Below, piece after piece: positions 49,831 to 58,758 of a stretch of 64,000 nt of DNA; position 1 is the stretch's first letter; each line of letters opens with the position of its first letter. The notes beneath the pieces are model-generated. The model saw only the letters and a program-made list of their open reading frames with translations, was not told the origin of the DNA and ran no database searches. The stretch is from Maritalea sp049801075 (GTDB taxonomy: Bacteria; Pseudomonadota; Alphaproteobacteria; Rhizobiales; Devosiaceae): contig NZ_JBNAGG010000002.1 in NCBI RefSeq assembly GCF_049801075.1, positions 1 through 64,000 on the forward strand, written 5' to 3'. Position numbers and translations under genes: made by a program.

Positions 49831-52086
49831 ATGTTTGCGAATTTGGGGATAAGAGCCCGCATAATTGGCGGTTTCGGTGCTATTGTTGCGTTTCTTGTTG
49901 TGGTGAGTGTGGCTGGCTTTTTTGGCTTGCAAACGCTCTCGAGTGTAACAGAACGCTACCAGCACACCATTTCACAGGCTGGTGAGATTAGCGATTATCT
50001 TGCTGACTATAATCAAATGGTTTTGTCACTGCAGAAATATTCTGCGGCCCCTACTGCAGAGCAAGCGCAAGATGCGCGGATTTGGATTGATGATGTGGCA
50101 ACGAACGACCCTGATGGTGTCGCGAAGTTTGCTGACTTCCCAATTGCAATGGAAGAGATCAAGAAAATCGAAGTGTCTGCAGCAAATTTGCGCGACACTT
50201 TTGATACGATCATCATCTTAGAAGAACAACGCGCTGGCATTGCCACTGAACTTGCCGCGGCAAAAGGCAATTTGGCGACTGCACAAATCGATTTGTTGGA
50301 TAAGGTGGATCTGGTGTTTACCCCATCAACCGCCGCTGCTGTTGGCCGCGCTGCCAATGAAACCAGCCAGGTTCAAATGCTGGGTTACCAATATTTCCAG
50401 ACGCCGACGAACGAGCAATATGCCCAGTTTGAAACCAAGGCAGCAGCTACTGTTCAGCAGTTCGACAAGCTTGTAAAAGCCGATCGTTCTGGTCGCTTGG
50501 GCGATCAGCTGATCGCGGTGCGCGATAGCCTTTCAGCCTATTCAGATTTGGTATCACAAAGCCATGACTTGATCATGTCCATTGGTGAGCTTTCACAGCA
50601 GGATATGCAGATTTATGCGCAAGAACTGGCAGTAAGCTATGAGCAGCTTACCGGTGCGGTGCGTGCCAACCAAGATGCGCTTGGCCCGGTTGCACAGGCA
50701 ACAGCACAGAATGCGACGATCATTGTTTTGGCCGTTGGCGTTTTGGCCACGCTTTTGGGCGCCGTTCTGGCGTTCGCCACGGGCAATTGGTTGACCCGCA
50801 CCATTTCGAACATGTCTGCCAATATGGAACGTTTGGCCAAAGGCGAATTCGATGTGGATTTGAGCAATGCGCCACAATCAAACGAACTTGGTTTGATGGC
50901 ACGGGCGCTCGAAACCTTCCGGTCTAACGGCCTAGAAATGCGTCAGTTGGACGAAGAGAAAGAAAAAACACGCGCGCGTGAACGCAGCGAGCAAGAAGTG
51001 CGCAATGCGTTGCAAGACGAAGTGCGGCGGGTGGTTTCTGCTGCAGTGGCTGGTGACTTTTCTCAGCGTATTGAAGGCCATTTTGAGCACGAAGATCTCA
51101 ACCAGTTGGCACAGTCCGTCAACTCTTTGGTGGCTACTGTTGAAGCTGGCCTTGATGAAACTGGCGAGGTGCTTTCAGCGTTGGCGCATACTGATTTGTC
51201 CAAGCGAGTTGACGGCCACTACGAAGGCGCGTTCGACAAGCTGAAAATGGACACCAACGCGGTTGCTGACAAATTGAGCGAAATCGTTGCGCGCCTGCGC
51301 ACCACTTCTCGGGGCGTGAAGCAGGCCACTGGAGAAATTTTGGCCGGTGCGAATGATTTGAGCGAGCGGACCACTAAACAAGCGGCTACAATTGAAGAGA
51401 CGTCAGCGGCGATTGAGCAATTGTCCAGCACGGTGATTGAAAACTCGCGTCGGGCGAATGATGCATCTTCTAAGTCACGTCATGTGCGTCAAGAAGCGCA
51501 ATCTGGTGGCGAAGTGATGACCGAAGCGACCAGCGCGATGGAACAGATCAAGGCCTCTTCAAGCAAGATTTCAAACATCATTGGCATGATTGACGACATC
51601 GCTTTCCAAACCAATTTGCTGGCGCTGAATGCTTCTGTAGAAGCGGCCCGTGCTGGTGAAGCGGGTAAGGGCTTTGCTGTGGTTGCGGTTGAAGTGCGGC
51701 GGTTGGCGCAATCGGCTGCCGAGGCCTCCAATGAGGTGAAGGTGCTGATTGAGCAAAGTGCATCTGAAGTTGAGAATGGTTCATCATTGGTTGCATCTGC
51801 AGCGGAACGTTTGCAGCATATGTTGGATGCGGTGAAGGAAAATGACGTGCTGATTGAGGGCATTGCCCAAGACAGCAAAGAGCAAGCTTCTGCTATCGAA
51901 GAGGTGAATATCGCGGTGCGTGATATGGACACCATGACCCAGCACAACGCGGCGTTGGTGGAAGAAACAAACGCAGCGATTGAGCAAACTGAAGCGCAAG
52001 CGAGCGAGTTGGACCGCATTGTCGATGTGTTCAAAACCGAACGCACCGTATCTGAGCGTGATCTAGACGAAGGTTTTGCTGCCTAA
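49831..52086 (+). CDS. Methyl-accepting chemotaxis protein
   Basis: This chemoreceptor of about 751 residues has a membrane helix near 10-35, a mainly helical periplasmic domain to about 290, and a second helix at about 295-318. HAMP follows, then one or two further HAMP-like repeats (about 395-500: DFSQRIEGHF, DLSKRVDGHY). The signalling coiled coil has its hairpin tip at about 584-630 (DIAFQTNLLALNASVEAARAG). There is no CheR-binding pentapeptide at the C-terminus. Ligand is unknown. TAAGGAT before ATG 49831 supports this start over an in-frame TTG at 49795. Confidence 0.95.
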   Translation: MFANLGIRARIIGGFGAIVAFLVVVSVAGFFGLQTLSSVTERYQHTISQAGEISDYLADYNQMVLSLQKYSAAPTAEQAQDARIWIDDVATNDPDGVAKFADFPIAMEEIKKIEVSAANLRDTFDTIIILEEQRAGIATELAAAKGNLATAQIDLLDKVDLVFTPSTAAAVGRAANETSQVQMLGYQYFQTPTNEQYAQFETKAAATVQQFDKLVKADRSGRLGDQLIAVRDSLSAYSDLVSQSHDLIMSIGELSQQDMQIYAQELAVSYEQLTGAVRANQDALGPVAQATAQNATIIVLAVGVLATLLGAVLAFATGNWLTRTISNMSANMERLAKGEFDVDLSNAPQSNELGLMARALETFRSNGLEMRQLDEEKEKTRARERSEQEVRNALQDEVRRVVSAAVAGDFSQRIEGHFEHEDLNQLAQSVNSLVATVEAGLDETGEVLSALAHTDLSKRVDGHYEGAFDKLKMDTNAVADKLSEIVARLRTTSRGVKQATGEILAGANDLSERTTKQAATIEETSAAIEQLSSTVIENSRRANDASSKSRHVRQEAQSGGEVMTEATSAMEQIKASSSKISNIIGMIDDIAFQTNLLALNASVEAARAGEAGKGFAVVAVEVRRLAQSAAEASNEVKVLIEQSASEVENGSSLVASAAERLQHMLDAVKENDVLIEGIAQDSKEQASAIEEVNIAVRDMDTMTQHNAALVEETNAAIEQTEAQASELDRIVDVFKTERTVSERDLDEGFAA

Positions 52087-52107
52087 GCAGCTTTAGCCAT
52101 GCAAATC

Positions 52108-52141
52108 AAAGGCCGTGCGGACCAATGTCTGCACGGCCTTT
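52108..52141. terminator. Terminator after the chemoreceptor gene
   Basis: AAAGGCCGTGCGGAC and GTCTGCACGGCCTTT pair at 14 of 15 positions around the loop CAAT; T residues follow. It may also serve the bd-oxidase operon arriving on the minus strand. Confidence 0.88.
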
Positions 52142-52147
52142 TTCGTT

Positions 52148-52258
52148 TTAGGTAATGAACAGGCGAATAATGTACGCGACCACGCCGAGCGCAAGGACGC
52201 TAGCGACCCAGATCAGCGAAAACCATCCCAAGCGTTTTATCAGTGATTTTTCTGCCAT
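52148..52258 (-). CDS. 36-residue bd-oxidase accessory peptide (DUF2474/CydX-like)
   Basis: The translation is 36 residues with one membrane helix: MAEKSLIKRLGWFSLIW at the start, a VASVLALGVVAY core and a short IIRLFIT end. Its ATG overlaps the cydB stop codon (TAATG), which indicates coupled translation. Single-helix peptides encoded at the end of cydAB or cioAB operons (CydX, DUF2474) stabilise the oxidase. Size, topology and place match DUF2474 rather than CydX. Confidence 0.8.
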   Translation of the reverse strand: MAEKSLIKRLGWFSLIWVASVLALGVVAYIIRLFIT

Positions 52259-53259
52259 TAGTGATAGCCCGCATCAGGATCGGTTTTGCCGCGGAACACC
52301 CAATAGGCATAGGCGGTGTATCCCAAGATCAACGGGATCAGCACGATGGTGCCAACCAGCGTAAACCACAGGCTGCTTTCAGGCGCGGCAGCTTGCCAAA
52401 TGGTGAGGCTTGGCGGCACCATATGTGGATAAAAAGATATGCCAAGGCCGACAAAGCTGAGCACGAACAAAGATAGTGCCGCCAAGAATGGCGTCGCTTC
52501 TTTCTCTGCTTTTAGGCTGGTGAACAGCATAAAGGCGGCGAGAGCGACAAGAGCGGGCACAAATATTGAATAAAGGCTGCCCGGGAAGTTGAACCAACGC
52601 TCGAAGTAAACACTGTCTTGGAACGGTGTGAGCAGGCTTACCACGCCAATAAAGCCCAATGTGGCGATGCCAAGTTTCCAAGCATAATTGCGCATTTGTG
52701 CCTGCAAGTCATGCTCGGTTTTCAGAATGAGAAAGGTTGCTCCGAGCAAGGCATAGCCGGCGATCAACGCGAAACCAGTGAGGATGGAGAATGGTGTGAG
52801 CCAATCCCACCAGCCGCCAGCATAGGCACGGTTTTCCATTTCAATGCCTTGCACCAATGCGCCGAGCGCGATGCCCTGCATGAAGGTGGCAATGAACGAT
52901 CCGCCAAAGAAAGCGACGTCCCAAACCTTTTTCCAGCGTTTGGTGCGCCAGCGATATTCAAATGCAACGCCCCGGAAAATCAAGGCGATAAGCATAAGAA
53001 TGATGGGCATATATAGCGCGGGCATCACCACTGCATAGGCGAGGGGGAATACGGCGAATAGGCCGCCGCCGCCAAGCACCAACCATGTTTCATTTCCATC
53101 CCACACGGGAGCGATGGAATTCATCATCACATCTTGGTCTTTTTCTGATTTGCCGAATGGAAAAAGGATGCCGATGCCGAGGTCAAAGCCATCGAGCACC
53201 ACATAAACCAGTACGGCAAATGCGATGATGCCTGCCCAGATAAATGCAAGATCAAACAT
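52258..53259 (-). CDS. cydB: Cytochrome bd ubiquinol oxidase subunit II
   Basis: This 333-residue membrane protein has eight or nine helices. Landmarks are IAFAVLVYVVLDGFDLGIGILFPF, NSIAPVWDGNETWLVLGGGGLFAVFP and FRGVAFEYRW, all CydB family signatures. Length suggests the cyanide-insensitive (CioB) branch. The ATG is one base after the cydA stop. Confidence 0.95.
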   Translation of the reverse strand: MFDLAFIWAGIIAFAVLVYVVLDGFDLGIGILFPFGKSEKDQDVMMNSIAPVWDGNETWLVLGGGGLFAVFPLAYAVVMPALYMPIILMLIALIFRGVAFEYRWRTKRWKKVWDVAFFGGSFIATFMQGIALGALVQGIEMENRAYAGGWWDWLTPFSILTGFALIAGYALLGATFLILKTEHDLQAQMRNYAWKLGIATLGFIGVVSLLTPFQDSVYFERWFNFPGSLYSIFVPALVALAAFMLFTSLKAEKEATPFLAALSLFVLSFVGLGISFYPHMVPPSLTIWQAAAPESSLWFTLVGTIVLIPLILGYTAYAYWVFRGKTDPDAGYH

Positions 53260-53260
53260 G

Positions 53261-54679
53261 TTATGCCTCCTCTATCGGGGCTTTGAAATTATCTTTCTGC
53301 TCTGGTCCGGGCGTGGTGCCCGCGGCGCGCAGTGGACCTTTTTCAAGTTCATGTGGCTCCTTGCCGGGGCGTTTGCCCATCAGCCGCAGCAAATAGAATG
53401 TGCCTGCGCCGAACACGAAGAAATAGACCACAATGAAAATCAGCAAGGATGTGCCAACAGCAGGCGCTGAAACGGGTGCGAGGCTTTCGGACGTGCGCAT
53501 CAGGCCATAGACGGTGAAGGGTTGGCGGCCGACCTCGGTGGTGATCCACCCCGCGAGCACGGCGACAAAACCCATTGGGCCCATCAAAAGGGCCGCGCGG
53601 TGCAGCCATGGATCTGTGTAAAGTTTGCGGCGCTTGCGTTGCAGCAAAGCCCAAAAGCCCAAACCGAGCATGGCAAAACCAAGTCCCACCATCACTCTAA
53701 AGCTCCAGAAAACAATGGCAACTGGCGGTTCGTCTTCATCGGGAATAGTGTCCAGCCCGGGCAATGGCGCATTAAGATCGCGTTTGAGGATCAAGCTGGA
53801 GAGTTTTGGGATTTCGATGGCATAATCGATGCGCTTTTCATCTGGGTTGGGAATGCCAAACAAGATTAAAGGCGCCCCATCTTCGTGGCTGTCATAATGG
53901 CCCTCCATGGCCATTACCTTTTGCGGCTGATGCTCAAGCGTGTTCAGGCCATGTTCGTCACCCGCCAAAATTTGCAATGGGGTGACGGCCACTAGCATCC
54001 ACATGGCCATGGAGAACATGCGACGCGTCGCGAGATTTTCCTTTTTGCGCAGCAGATGCCATGCGCCCGCAGCACCAACCACCAAAGCGGTGGTGAGATA
54101 AGCAGCCAGCACCATATGCACCAAGCGGTAGGGGAAGGAAGGGTTGAACACAATCTCCCACCAATTTTCTGGCACAAATTGGCCGACTTCATTTATGGAA
54201 AAACCTGCTGGCGTTTGCATCCATGAGTTGACCGATAAAATCCATGTGGCGGACATGAGCGTGCCGAAGGCGACCATGGCCGTGGCGAACATATGCAAGC
54301 CATTGCCCACCCGTTCCCGACCAAACAGCATGATGCCTAAAAAGCCAGCTTCCAAGAAGAAGGCGGAGAGCACTTCATAAGCCATAAGCGGCCCGATCAC
54401 AGGGCCAGCGCGATCAGAAAAGACTGACCAGTTGGTGCCGAATTGATATGACATCACAATGCCGGACACGACGCCCATGCCGAAGGCGACGGCGAAGATT
54501 TTTTTCCAATAGTCGAAAAGCTGCAAATATTCCTTTTGCCCGGTTTTTAGCCAGATGGCGTTGAGCACGGCCAAATAGGAGGCAAGGCCAATGGAAAAGG
54601 CCGGAAAGATGATGTGAAAAGAAACAGTGAACGCGAATTGTATACGCGCCAAGATTTCTGCCGAGAAGCCGCCAAACAT
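53261..54679 (-). CDS. cydA: Cytochrome bd ubiquinol oxidase subunit I, short Q-loop type
   Basis: This 472-residue protein has nine helices. It opens LARIQFAFTVSFHIIFPAFSIGLA (heme b595 histidine) and has GDEHGLNTLEHQPQKVMAMEGHYDS at the quinol site. The Q-loop is short against the roughly 520-residue E. coli CydA, the hallmark of cyanide-insensitive CioA-type oxidases. It would provide high-affinity or inhibitor-resistant respiration, fitting the adjacent NO reductase genes. Confidence 0.95.
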   Translation of the reverse strand: MFGGFSAEILARIQFAFTVSFHIIFPAFSIGLASYLAVLNAIWLKTGQKEYLQLFDYWKKIFAVAFGMGVVSGIVMSYQFGTNWSVFSDRAGPVIGPLMAYEVLSAFFLEAGFLGIMLFGRERVGNGLHMFATAMVAFGTLMSATWILSVNSWMQTPAGFSINEVGQFVPENWWEIVFNPSFPYRLVHMVLAAYLTTALVVGAAGAWHLLRKKENLATRRMFSMAMWMLVAVTPLQILAGDEHGLNTLEHQPQKVMAMEGHYDSHEDGAPLILFGIPNPDEKRIDYAIEIPKLSSLILKRDLNAPLPGLDTIPDEDEPPVAIVFWSFRVMVGLGFAMLGLGFWALLQRKRRKLYTDPWLHRAALLMGPMGFVAVLAGWITTEVGRQPFTVYGLMRTSESLAPVSAPAVGTSLLIFIVVYFFVFGAGTFYLLRLMGKRPGKEPHELEKGPLRAAGTTPGPEQKDNFKAPIEEA

Positions 54680-54778
54680 GGTGCACCTCTATGTTTTGCA
54701 AGGATGGCCTCAGCGTAGGTGGATAAGCAAAATGCCGCAAGCCGCTAAGTTGCCGCAGCGCGTTCTGACGCAGCGGGG

Positions 54779-54798
54779 AAAGGTCGCAATTGACCTTT
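54779..54798 (-). terminator. Weak hairpin after the sigma factor gene
   Basis: AAAGGTC and GACCTTT form a seven-base stem around GCAATT, starting at the sigma factor stop codon on the minus strand. Only TTT then CCCC follow, so termination would be weak. Confidence 0.35.
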
Positions 54799-55678
54799 AG
54801 TCAAACGCCAGATGGCTAAGCTTTTTAGGATTTCGCAGCATGTAAAATTCTGCGATTTTACCTTCTGAGGTCCAACTGAATGACCACACCTGTAAAGCTC
54901 CATCTTCATCGCGGATCAGGAGGCTGGGTGCACCATTTAACTGTATCAGCTTAATGTCATCCGGGCCGGGGCGACCAAATTTGTTGGCCACGCCGATAAA
55001 GAAGCGAGAGATTTTTTCGCGGCCATAAATGGGGCGCAAGGTTGCTGATTTGATTCCGCCGCCATCGGTCACCAAAATCGCATCTTCAGCGATGAAATTG
55101 ACAAAGCTGTCCAAGTCGCCCGTTTGCAATGTGTTCAGGAATGACGCGACAGGAGGCTCATTTGTGGGCATGGGCAGGGTTTCATTGCCATCCGTACGCA
55201 CTTTTTGACGGGCGCGCGACGCCAATTTGCGACATGAGGCTTCGGTACGGTCCAATGTTTTGGCGATTTGATCAAATGGCAAGTCAAACACGTCATGAAG
55301 TAGAAAAGCTGCGCGTTCGGAAGCGGTGAGTTTTTCTAAAGTGGCCATCAGGGCGAAGGAAATATCGTCAGCTTTTTGCGCAATATCATCGGGAGACTCA
55401 GCGCTTTCTGTTAGCAATGGCTCGGGCAACCATGAGCCGACATAGCTGGTGCGTTTGGTTTTGGCCGACCGGAGATGGTCTAGCGAAAGGCGCGTGACAA
55501 TTGTTGTGAGGAAAGCCTGCGGATTGTCGATTGTTTTGAGATCGGCATTGGACCAACGCACAAAACTATCCTGCACCATATCTTCCGCATCAGCCACGGA
55601 ACCAAGCATACGATAGGCCAAAGCAAACAAGCGTTTGCGCTCTTGTTCAAAAATATTCGTTCTGTCTCGGTCCTGCAT
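54797..55678 (-). CDS. ECF sigma factor with SnoaL-like C-terminal domain (ECF41/SigJ type)
   Basis: This 293-residue sigma factor has region 2 (about 10-80: LFALAYRMLGSVADAEDMVQDSFVRW) and region 4 (about 115-170: LTASERAAFLLHDVFDLPFDQIAKTLDRTEASCRKLASRARQKV). A C-terminal SnoaL-like domain (about 180-290) replaces an anti-sigma factor and tunes activity in ECF41 proteins. GGAGG lies before the ATG. It diverges from a two-gene unit ending in an AhpD-like gene, the usual ECF41 partner, and both sides carry matching ECF41-type promoters. Confidence 0.93.
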   Translation of the reverse strand: MQDRDRTNIFEQERKRLFALAYRMLGSVADAEDMVQDSFVRWSNADLKTIDNPQAFLTTIVTRLSLDHLRSAKTKRTSYVGSWLPEPLLTESAESPDDIAQKADDISFALMATLEKLTASERAAFLLHDVFDLPFDQIAKTLDRTEASCRKLASRARQKVRTDGNETLPMPTNEPPVASFLNTLQTGDLDSFVNFIAEDAILVTDGGGIKSATLRPIYGREKISRFFIGVANKFGRPGPDDIKLIQLNGAPSLLIRDEDGALQVWSFSWTSEGKIAEFYMLRNPKKLSHLAFD

Positions 55679-55702
55679 CCGGCCCTCCTTTGCTACTGAC
55701 TA

Positions 55703-55762
55703 GACGGTTGGGCTTTAAAAAATGTGACCGATCTTGGTCACATTTCCAAGTGCTGTTTCGTC
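55703..55762. promoter_or_regulatory. Symmetric divergent ECF41-type promoters
   Basis: AAATGTGACC and GGTCACATTT form a perfect palindrome (55720-55745). Reading outwards, each arm gives GGTCACA, then exactly 16 bases, then CGTC: at 55736-55762 on the plus strand and 55729-55703 on the minus strand. This fits the ECF41 promoter pattern (TGTCACA, about 16 bases, CGTC) in both directions. Confidence 0.8.
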
Positions 55763-55788
55763 TGGTCTTCAAAATGCAGGAGATAAAG

Positions 55789-56178
55789 ATGACACGTATT
55801 ATCCAATGGGTGCTTGTGGGCTGGTTTTTGATGCTCGCGGTCTGGATGTTTTTAAACCCAATGACTTGGTATCAAATTACCCCCGGAGTGAAAGAAATGG
55901 GGCCGTTCAATATGCATTTTGTGATGGATATTGGATTGGTGTTTTTCGCCAGCGCCGCGGCCATGGCGTATGGCCTGTTTCGACAAGATAAAACCGCGAT
56001 TGTGTGCGGGGCGTTTTGGCCCGTTTTACATGCGATTTTTCATATTTTCATTTGGTTTCAACGCGGTGTGCCGTTCGACCTGATTGCGTTCAGCAATCTG
56101 TTTGGCATTCAACTGCCCGCCTGGACCGCGCTGTTTCTCGCTTTCAAACATCCAACACGGAGTGCTCAATATGCTTAA
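55789..56178 (+). CDS. Small four-helix membrane protein of the ECF41 regulon
   Basis: This 129-residue protein has four predicted membrane helices and polar tips (MTWYQITPGVKEMGPFNMHFVMDIG, HAIFHIFIWFQRG). I do not recognise the family with certainty. AGGAGATAAAG precedes the ATG at 55789. It lies 26 bases beyond the plus-strand ECF41-type promoter and overlaps the AhpD-like gene by 8 bases, so the two are probably co-expressed and may act together. Confidence 0.8.
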   Translation: MTRIIQWVLVGWFLMLAVWMFLNPMTWYQITPGVKEMGPFNMHFVMDIGLVFFASAAAMAYGLFRQDKTAIVCGAFWPVLHAIFHIFIWFQRGVPFDLIAFSNLFGIQLPAWTALFLAFKHPTRSAQYA

Positions 56179-56707
56179 ATCCATTTTACATGGCAGCACC
56201 AGCAAATTTGAAGATCAATATGGCTATGATGGCGGCTATATGCACCAGATTATCAACGCCTCAAATGGCGCCGGGCTGCGGCTTGGGCTGTTGCCATTGC
56301 TCAGCCAATATCGCGGCCCGAAAGAAGCGAAAGATATTTGGGCCGGGGCGGCGCTTGCCTCCACCATGGATGGCGATTGCGGTTCCTGCGCGCAATTGAT
56401 TGTCGATCAAGCGATTGAATTGGGCGTAAACTCGAAGGAGTTGGAAGCGTGTGCCATGGGCAATGCCCGCACCGATACGGACAGTGGCCTTGGGTTTTTG
56501 TTTGCGCAAAATGCTATTGTTGGTGGGCCAGATATATTGGATTTACGGGATGAAATCGTGCAGCGCTATGGCGAAGAGGCAGCTGTTGCTGCCAGTTTTG
56601 CCGCGGCGTGTGGGCGCGTTTATCCAGTGTTGAAACGGGCAACTGGCAATGTGGATGCTTGTGCGATTTTGCGTTTTGAACCCGCTGCGGAAAATGCACC
56701 CGCTTGA
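56171..56707 (+). CDS. AhpD-like/carboxymuconolactone decarboxylase-family protein
   Basis: This 178-residue alpha-helical protein has the AhpD-type redox pair Cys70-Gly-Ser-Cys73 (DGDCGSCAQL), and its core helices match the carboxymuconolactone decarboxylase fold. CxxC members act as peroxide-reducing or disulfide carriers. CMD genes are the most common partners of ECF41 sigma factors. CGGAG lies upstream of the ATG, and the earlier in-frame start at 56084 lies within the preceding gene. Confidence 0.85.
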   Translation: MLKSILHGSTSKFEDQYGYDGGYMHQIINASNGAGLRLGLLPLLSQYRGPKEAKDIWAGAALASTMDGDCGSCAQLIVDQAIELGVNSKELEACAMGNARTDTDSGLGFLFAQNAIVGGPDILDLRDEIVQRYGEEAAVAASFAAACGRVYPVLKRATGNVDACAILRFEPAAENAPA

Positions 56708-56740
56708 CAGAAATTCAGAACAGCGCTACCCCAAAAGAAC

Positions 56741-56845
56741 TGCAGGGGGGTCCCGCCTAGGGGACTGAGAGGCTGACAGAATAGCAATATTCGGTGACGC
56801 GACCCTTTGAACCTGACCCAGTTGATACTGGCGTAGGAAGCGAAA
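56741..56845 (+). ncRNA. TPP riboswitch (THI element)
   Basis: The thi-box signatures are present in order: GGGGACTGAGAGG at about 56760-56772, then GAACCTGACCCAG (56809-56821) and TACTGGCGTAGGAAGCG at about 56826-56842. This is the thiamine-pyrophosphate aptamer. It ends about 115 bases before thiC, leaving room for an expression platform that controls transcription or translation of the thi operon. Confidence 0.93.
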
Positions 56846-56958
56846 ATTTGCGGCACCGAACAGGGGTCGTCTTTCTTTTGTTGAGGGGATAAGTCCCTTC
56901 GTTTCCAGCCATAATTCTTCTGGTGTCTTTTTGAGTTTAGAACTTAAGGAGCGCCAAA

Positions 56959-58758
56959 ATGGATTTGCCTAATCCCAAGATTACCGAAGATCAATTGCCC
57001 GCATCTCGCAAAATTTATGTTGAGAGCGCACGCTTTGATGATGTGCGTGTGCCCATGCGCGAAATTTCTGTGCACCCGACAGCGGGCGAGCCGCCCTTGC
57101 CGGTTTATGACAGTTCGGGGCCATATACGGACCCGAATTTCACAGCGGATATTCAAGCCGGGCTGCCGCAAGTGAGGCGCAAATGGATTGAAACGCGGGG
57201 TGATGTGGAAGCATATGATGGACGCGACATTCAACCGGCTGACAATGGCTTTGTGGAAGGGGATCGGCTGACGCCTGAATTTCCGGTGAAGCCGCAGCCG
57301 TTGCGGGCGAAGGATGGCAAAGCGGTGACCCAGCTTGCCTATGCGCGGCAGGGCATTGTGACGCCGGAAATGGAATTTATTGCCATTCGCGAAAATCAGC
57401 TGCGCGAAGCGATCAAAGAGGAACGCGATGGCGAGGATTGGGGCGCAAACATCCCTGATTATGTGACCGCTGAATTTGTGCGGGATGAAGTGGCCGCTGG
57501 CCGCGCCATCATTCCGGCCAATATCAACCACCCCGAATGTGAGCCGATGATCATTGGCCGCAATTTTCTGGTGAAAATCAACGCCAATATGGGCACCTCT
57601 GCGGTTACCTCGTCGATGGAAGAAGAGGTGGATAAGATGGTCTGGGCGATCCGCTGGGGCGCGGATACGGTGATGGACCTCTCGACGGGCCGCAATATTC
57701 ACAATACGCGGGAATGGATTATCCGCAATTCACCCGTGCCGATCGGTACGGTGCCGATTTATCAGGCGCTGGAGAAGGTGAATGGCATTGCCGAAGACCT
57801 CACGTGGGAAGTGTTCCGCGACACCTTGATCGAGCAGGCCGAGCAGGGGGTGGATTATTTCACCATCCATGCGGGCGTGCGCTTGCATATGGTGCCGATG
57901 ACGGTGGAACGGGTGACCGGGATCGTTTCACGCGGCGGATCGATCATGGCCAAATGGTGCCTGCACCATCACAAAGAGAGTTTCCTCTATGAGCATTTTG
58001 ACGAAATTTGCGACATTTGCCGCGCCTATGATGTGAGCTTTTCGCTGGGCGACGGGTTGCGGCCCGGCTCGATTGCGGATGCCAATGATGAGGCGCAGTT
58101 TGCCGAGTTGGAAACGCTGGGCGAATTGACCAAAATCGCCTGGGCGAAAGATTGTCAGGTGATGATTGAAGGGCCGGGCCATGTGGCCATGCACAAGATC
58201 AAGGAAAATATGGACAAGCAGCTGGAATGTTGCCACGAGGCGCCGTTCTATACGCTTGGGCCGCTGACCACCGATATTGCGCCGGGCTATGACCATATCA
58301 CCTCTGGCATCGGCGCGGCGATGATCGGCTGGTTTGGCTGTGCGATGCTTTGCTATGTGACGCCAAAAGAGCATTTGGGCCTGCCCAATCGGGATGATGT
58401 AAAAACCGGCGTGATCACCTATAAGATTGCGGCGCATGCGGCGGATTTGGCCAAGGGGTTGCCCGGGGCGCAGCGGCGCGATGATGCGCTGAGCCGGGCG
58501 CGGTTTGAATTCCGGTGGGAAGATCAGTTCAACCTGTCGCTCGACCCGGATACGGCGCGCGATTTCCACGACCAGACCTTGCCGAAAGAGGCGCATAAGG
58601 TGGCGCATTTCTGCTCCATGTGCGGGCCGAAATTCTGCTCTATGCGGATCAGCCATGATATTCGCGCCGAGGCGCAGAAGGAAGGCATGGAAGCTATGGC
58701 GGAGAAATTCCGTGAAGGCGGCGATCTCTATATGCCGATCAAGGAGCCGGGCGAATGA
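56959..58758 (+). CDS. thiC: Phosphomethylpyrimidine synthase ThiC
   Basis: This 599-residue radical-SAM enzyme converts aminoimidazole ribotide to HMP phosphate. The C-terminal cluster motif is Cys552-x2-Cys555-x4-Cys560 (CSMCGPKFC), with conserved NANMGTSAVTSSMEEEVDKM, GADTVMDLSTG and EGPGHVAMHKI. AAGGAGCGCCAAA precedes the ATG. It is first in thiCOSGEFD, under the TPP riboswitch. Confidence 0.97.
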   Translation: MDLPNPKITEDQLPASRKIYVESARFDDVRVPMREISVHPTAGEPPLPVYDSSGPYTDPNFTADIQAGLPQVRRKWIETRGDVEAYDGRDIQPADNGFVEGDRLTPEFPVKPQPLRAKDGKAVTQLAYARQGIVTPEMEFIAIRENQLREAIKEERDGEDWGANIPDYVTAEFVRDEVAAGRAIIPANINHPECEPMIIGRNFLVKINANMGTSAVTSSMEEEVDKMVWAIRWGADTVMDLSTGRNIHNTREWIIRNSPVPIGTVPIYQALEKVNGIAEDLTWEVFRDTLIEQAEQGVDYFTIHAGVRLHMVPMTVERVTGIVSRGGSIMAKWCLHHHKESFLYEHFDEICDICRAYDVSFSLGDGLRPGSIADANDEAQFAELETLGELTKIAWAKDCQVMIEGPGHVAMHKIKENMDKQLECCHEAPFYTLGPLTTDIAPGYDHITSGIGAAMIGWFGCAMLCYVTPKEHLGLPNRDDVKTGVITYKIAAHAADLAKGLPGAQRRDDALSRARFEFRWEDQFNLSLDPDTARDFHDQTLPKEAHKVAHFCSMCGPKFCSMRISHDIRAEAQKEGMEAMAEKFREGGDLYMPIKEPGE

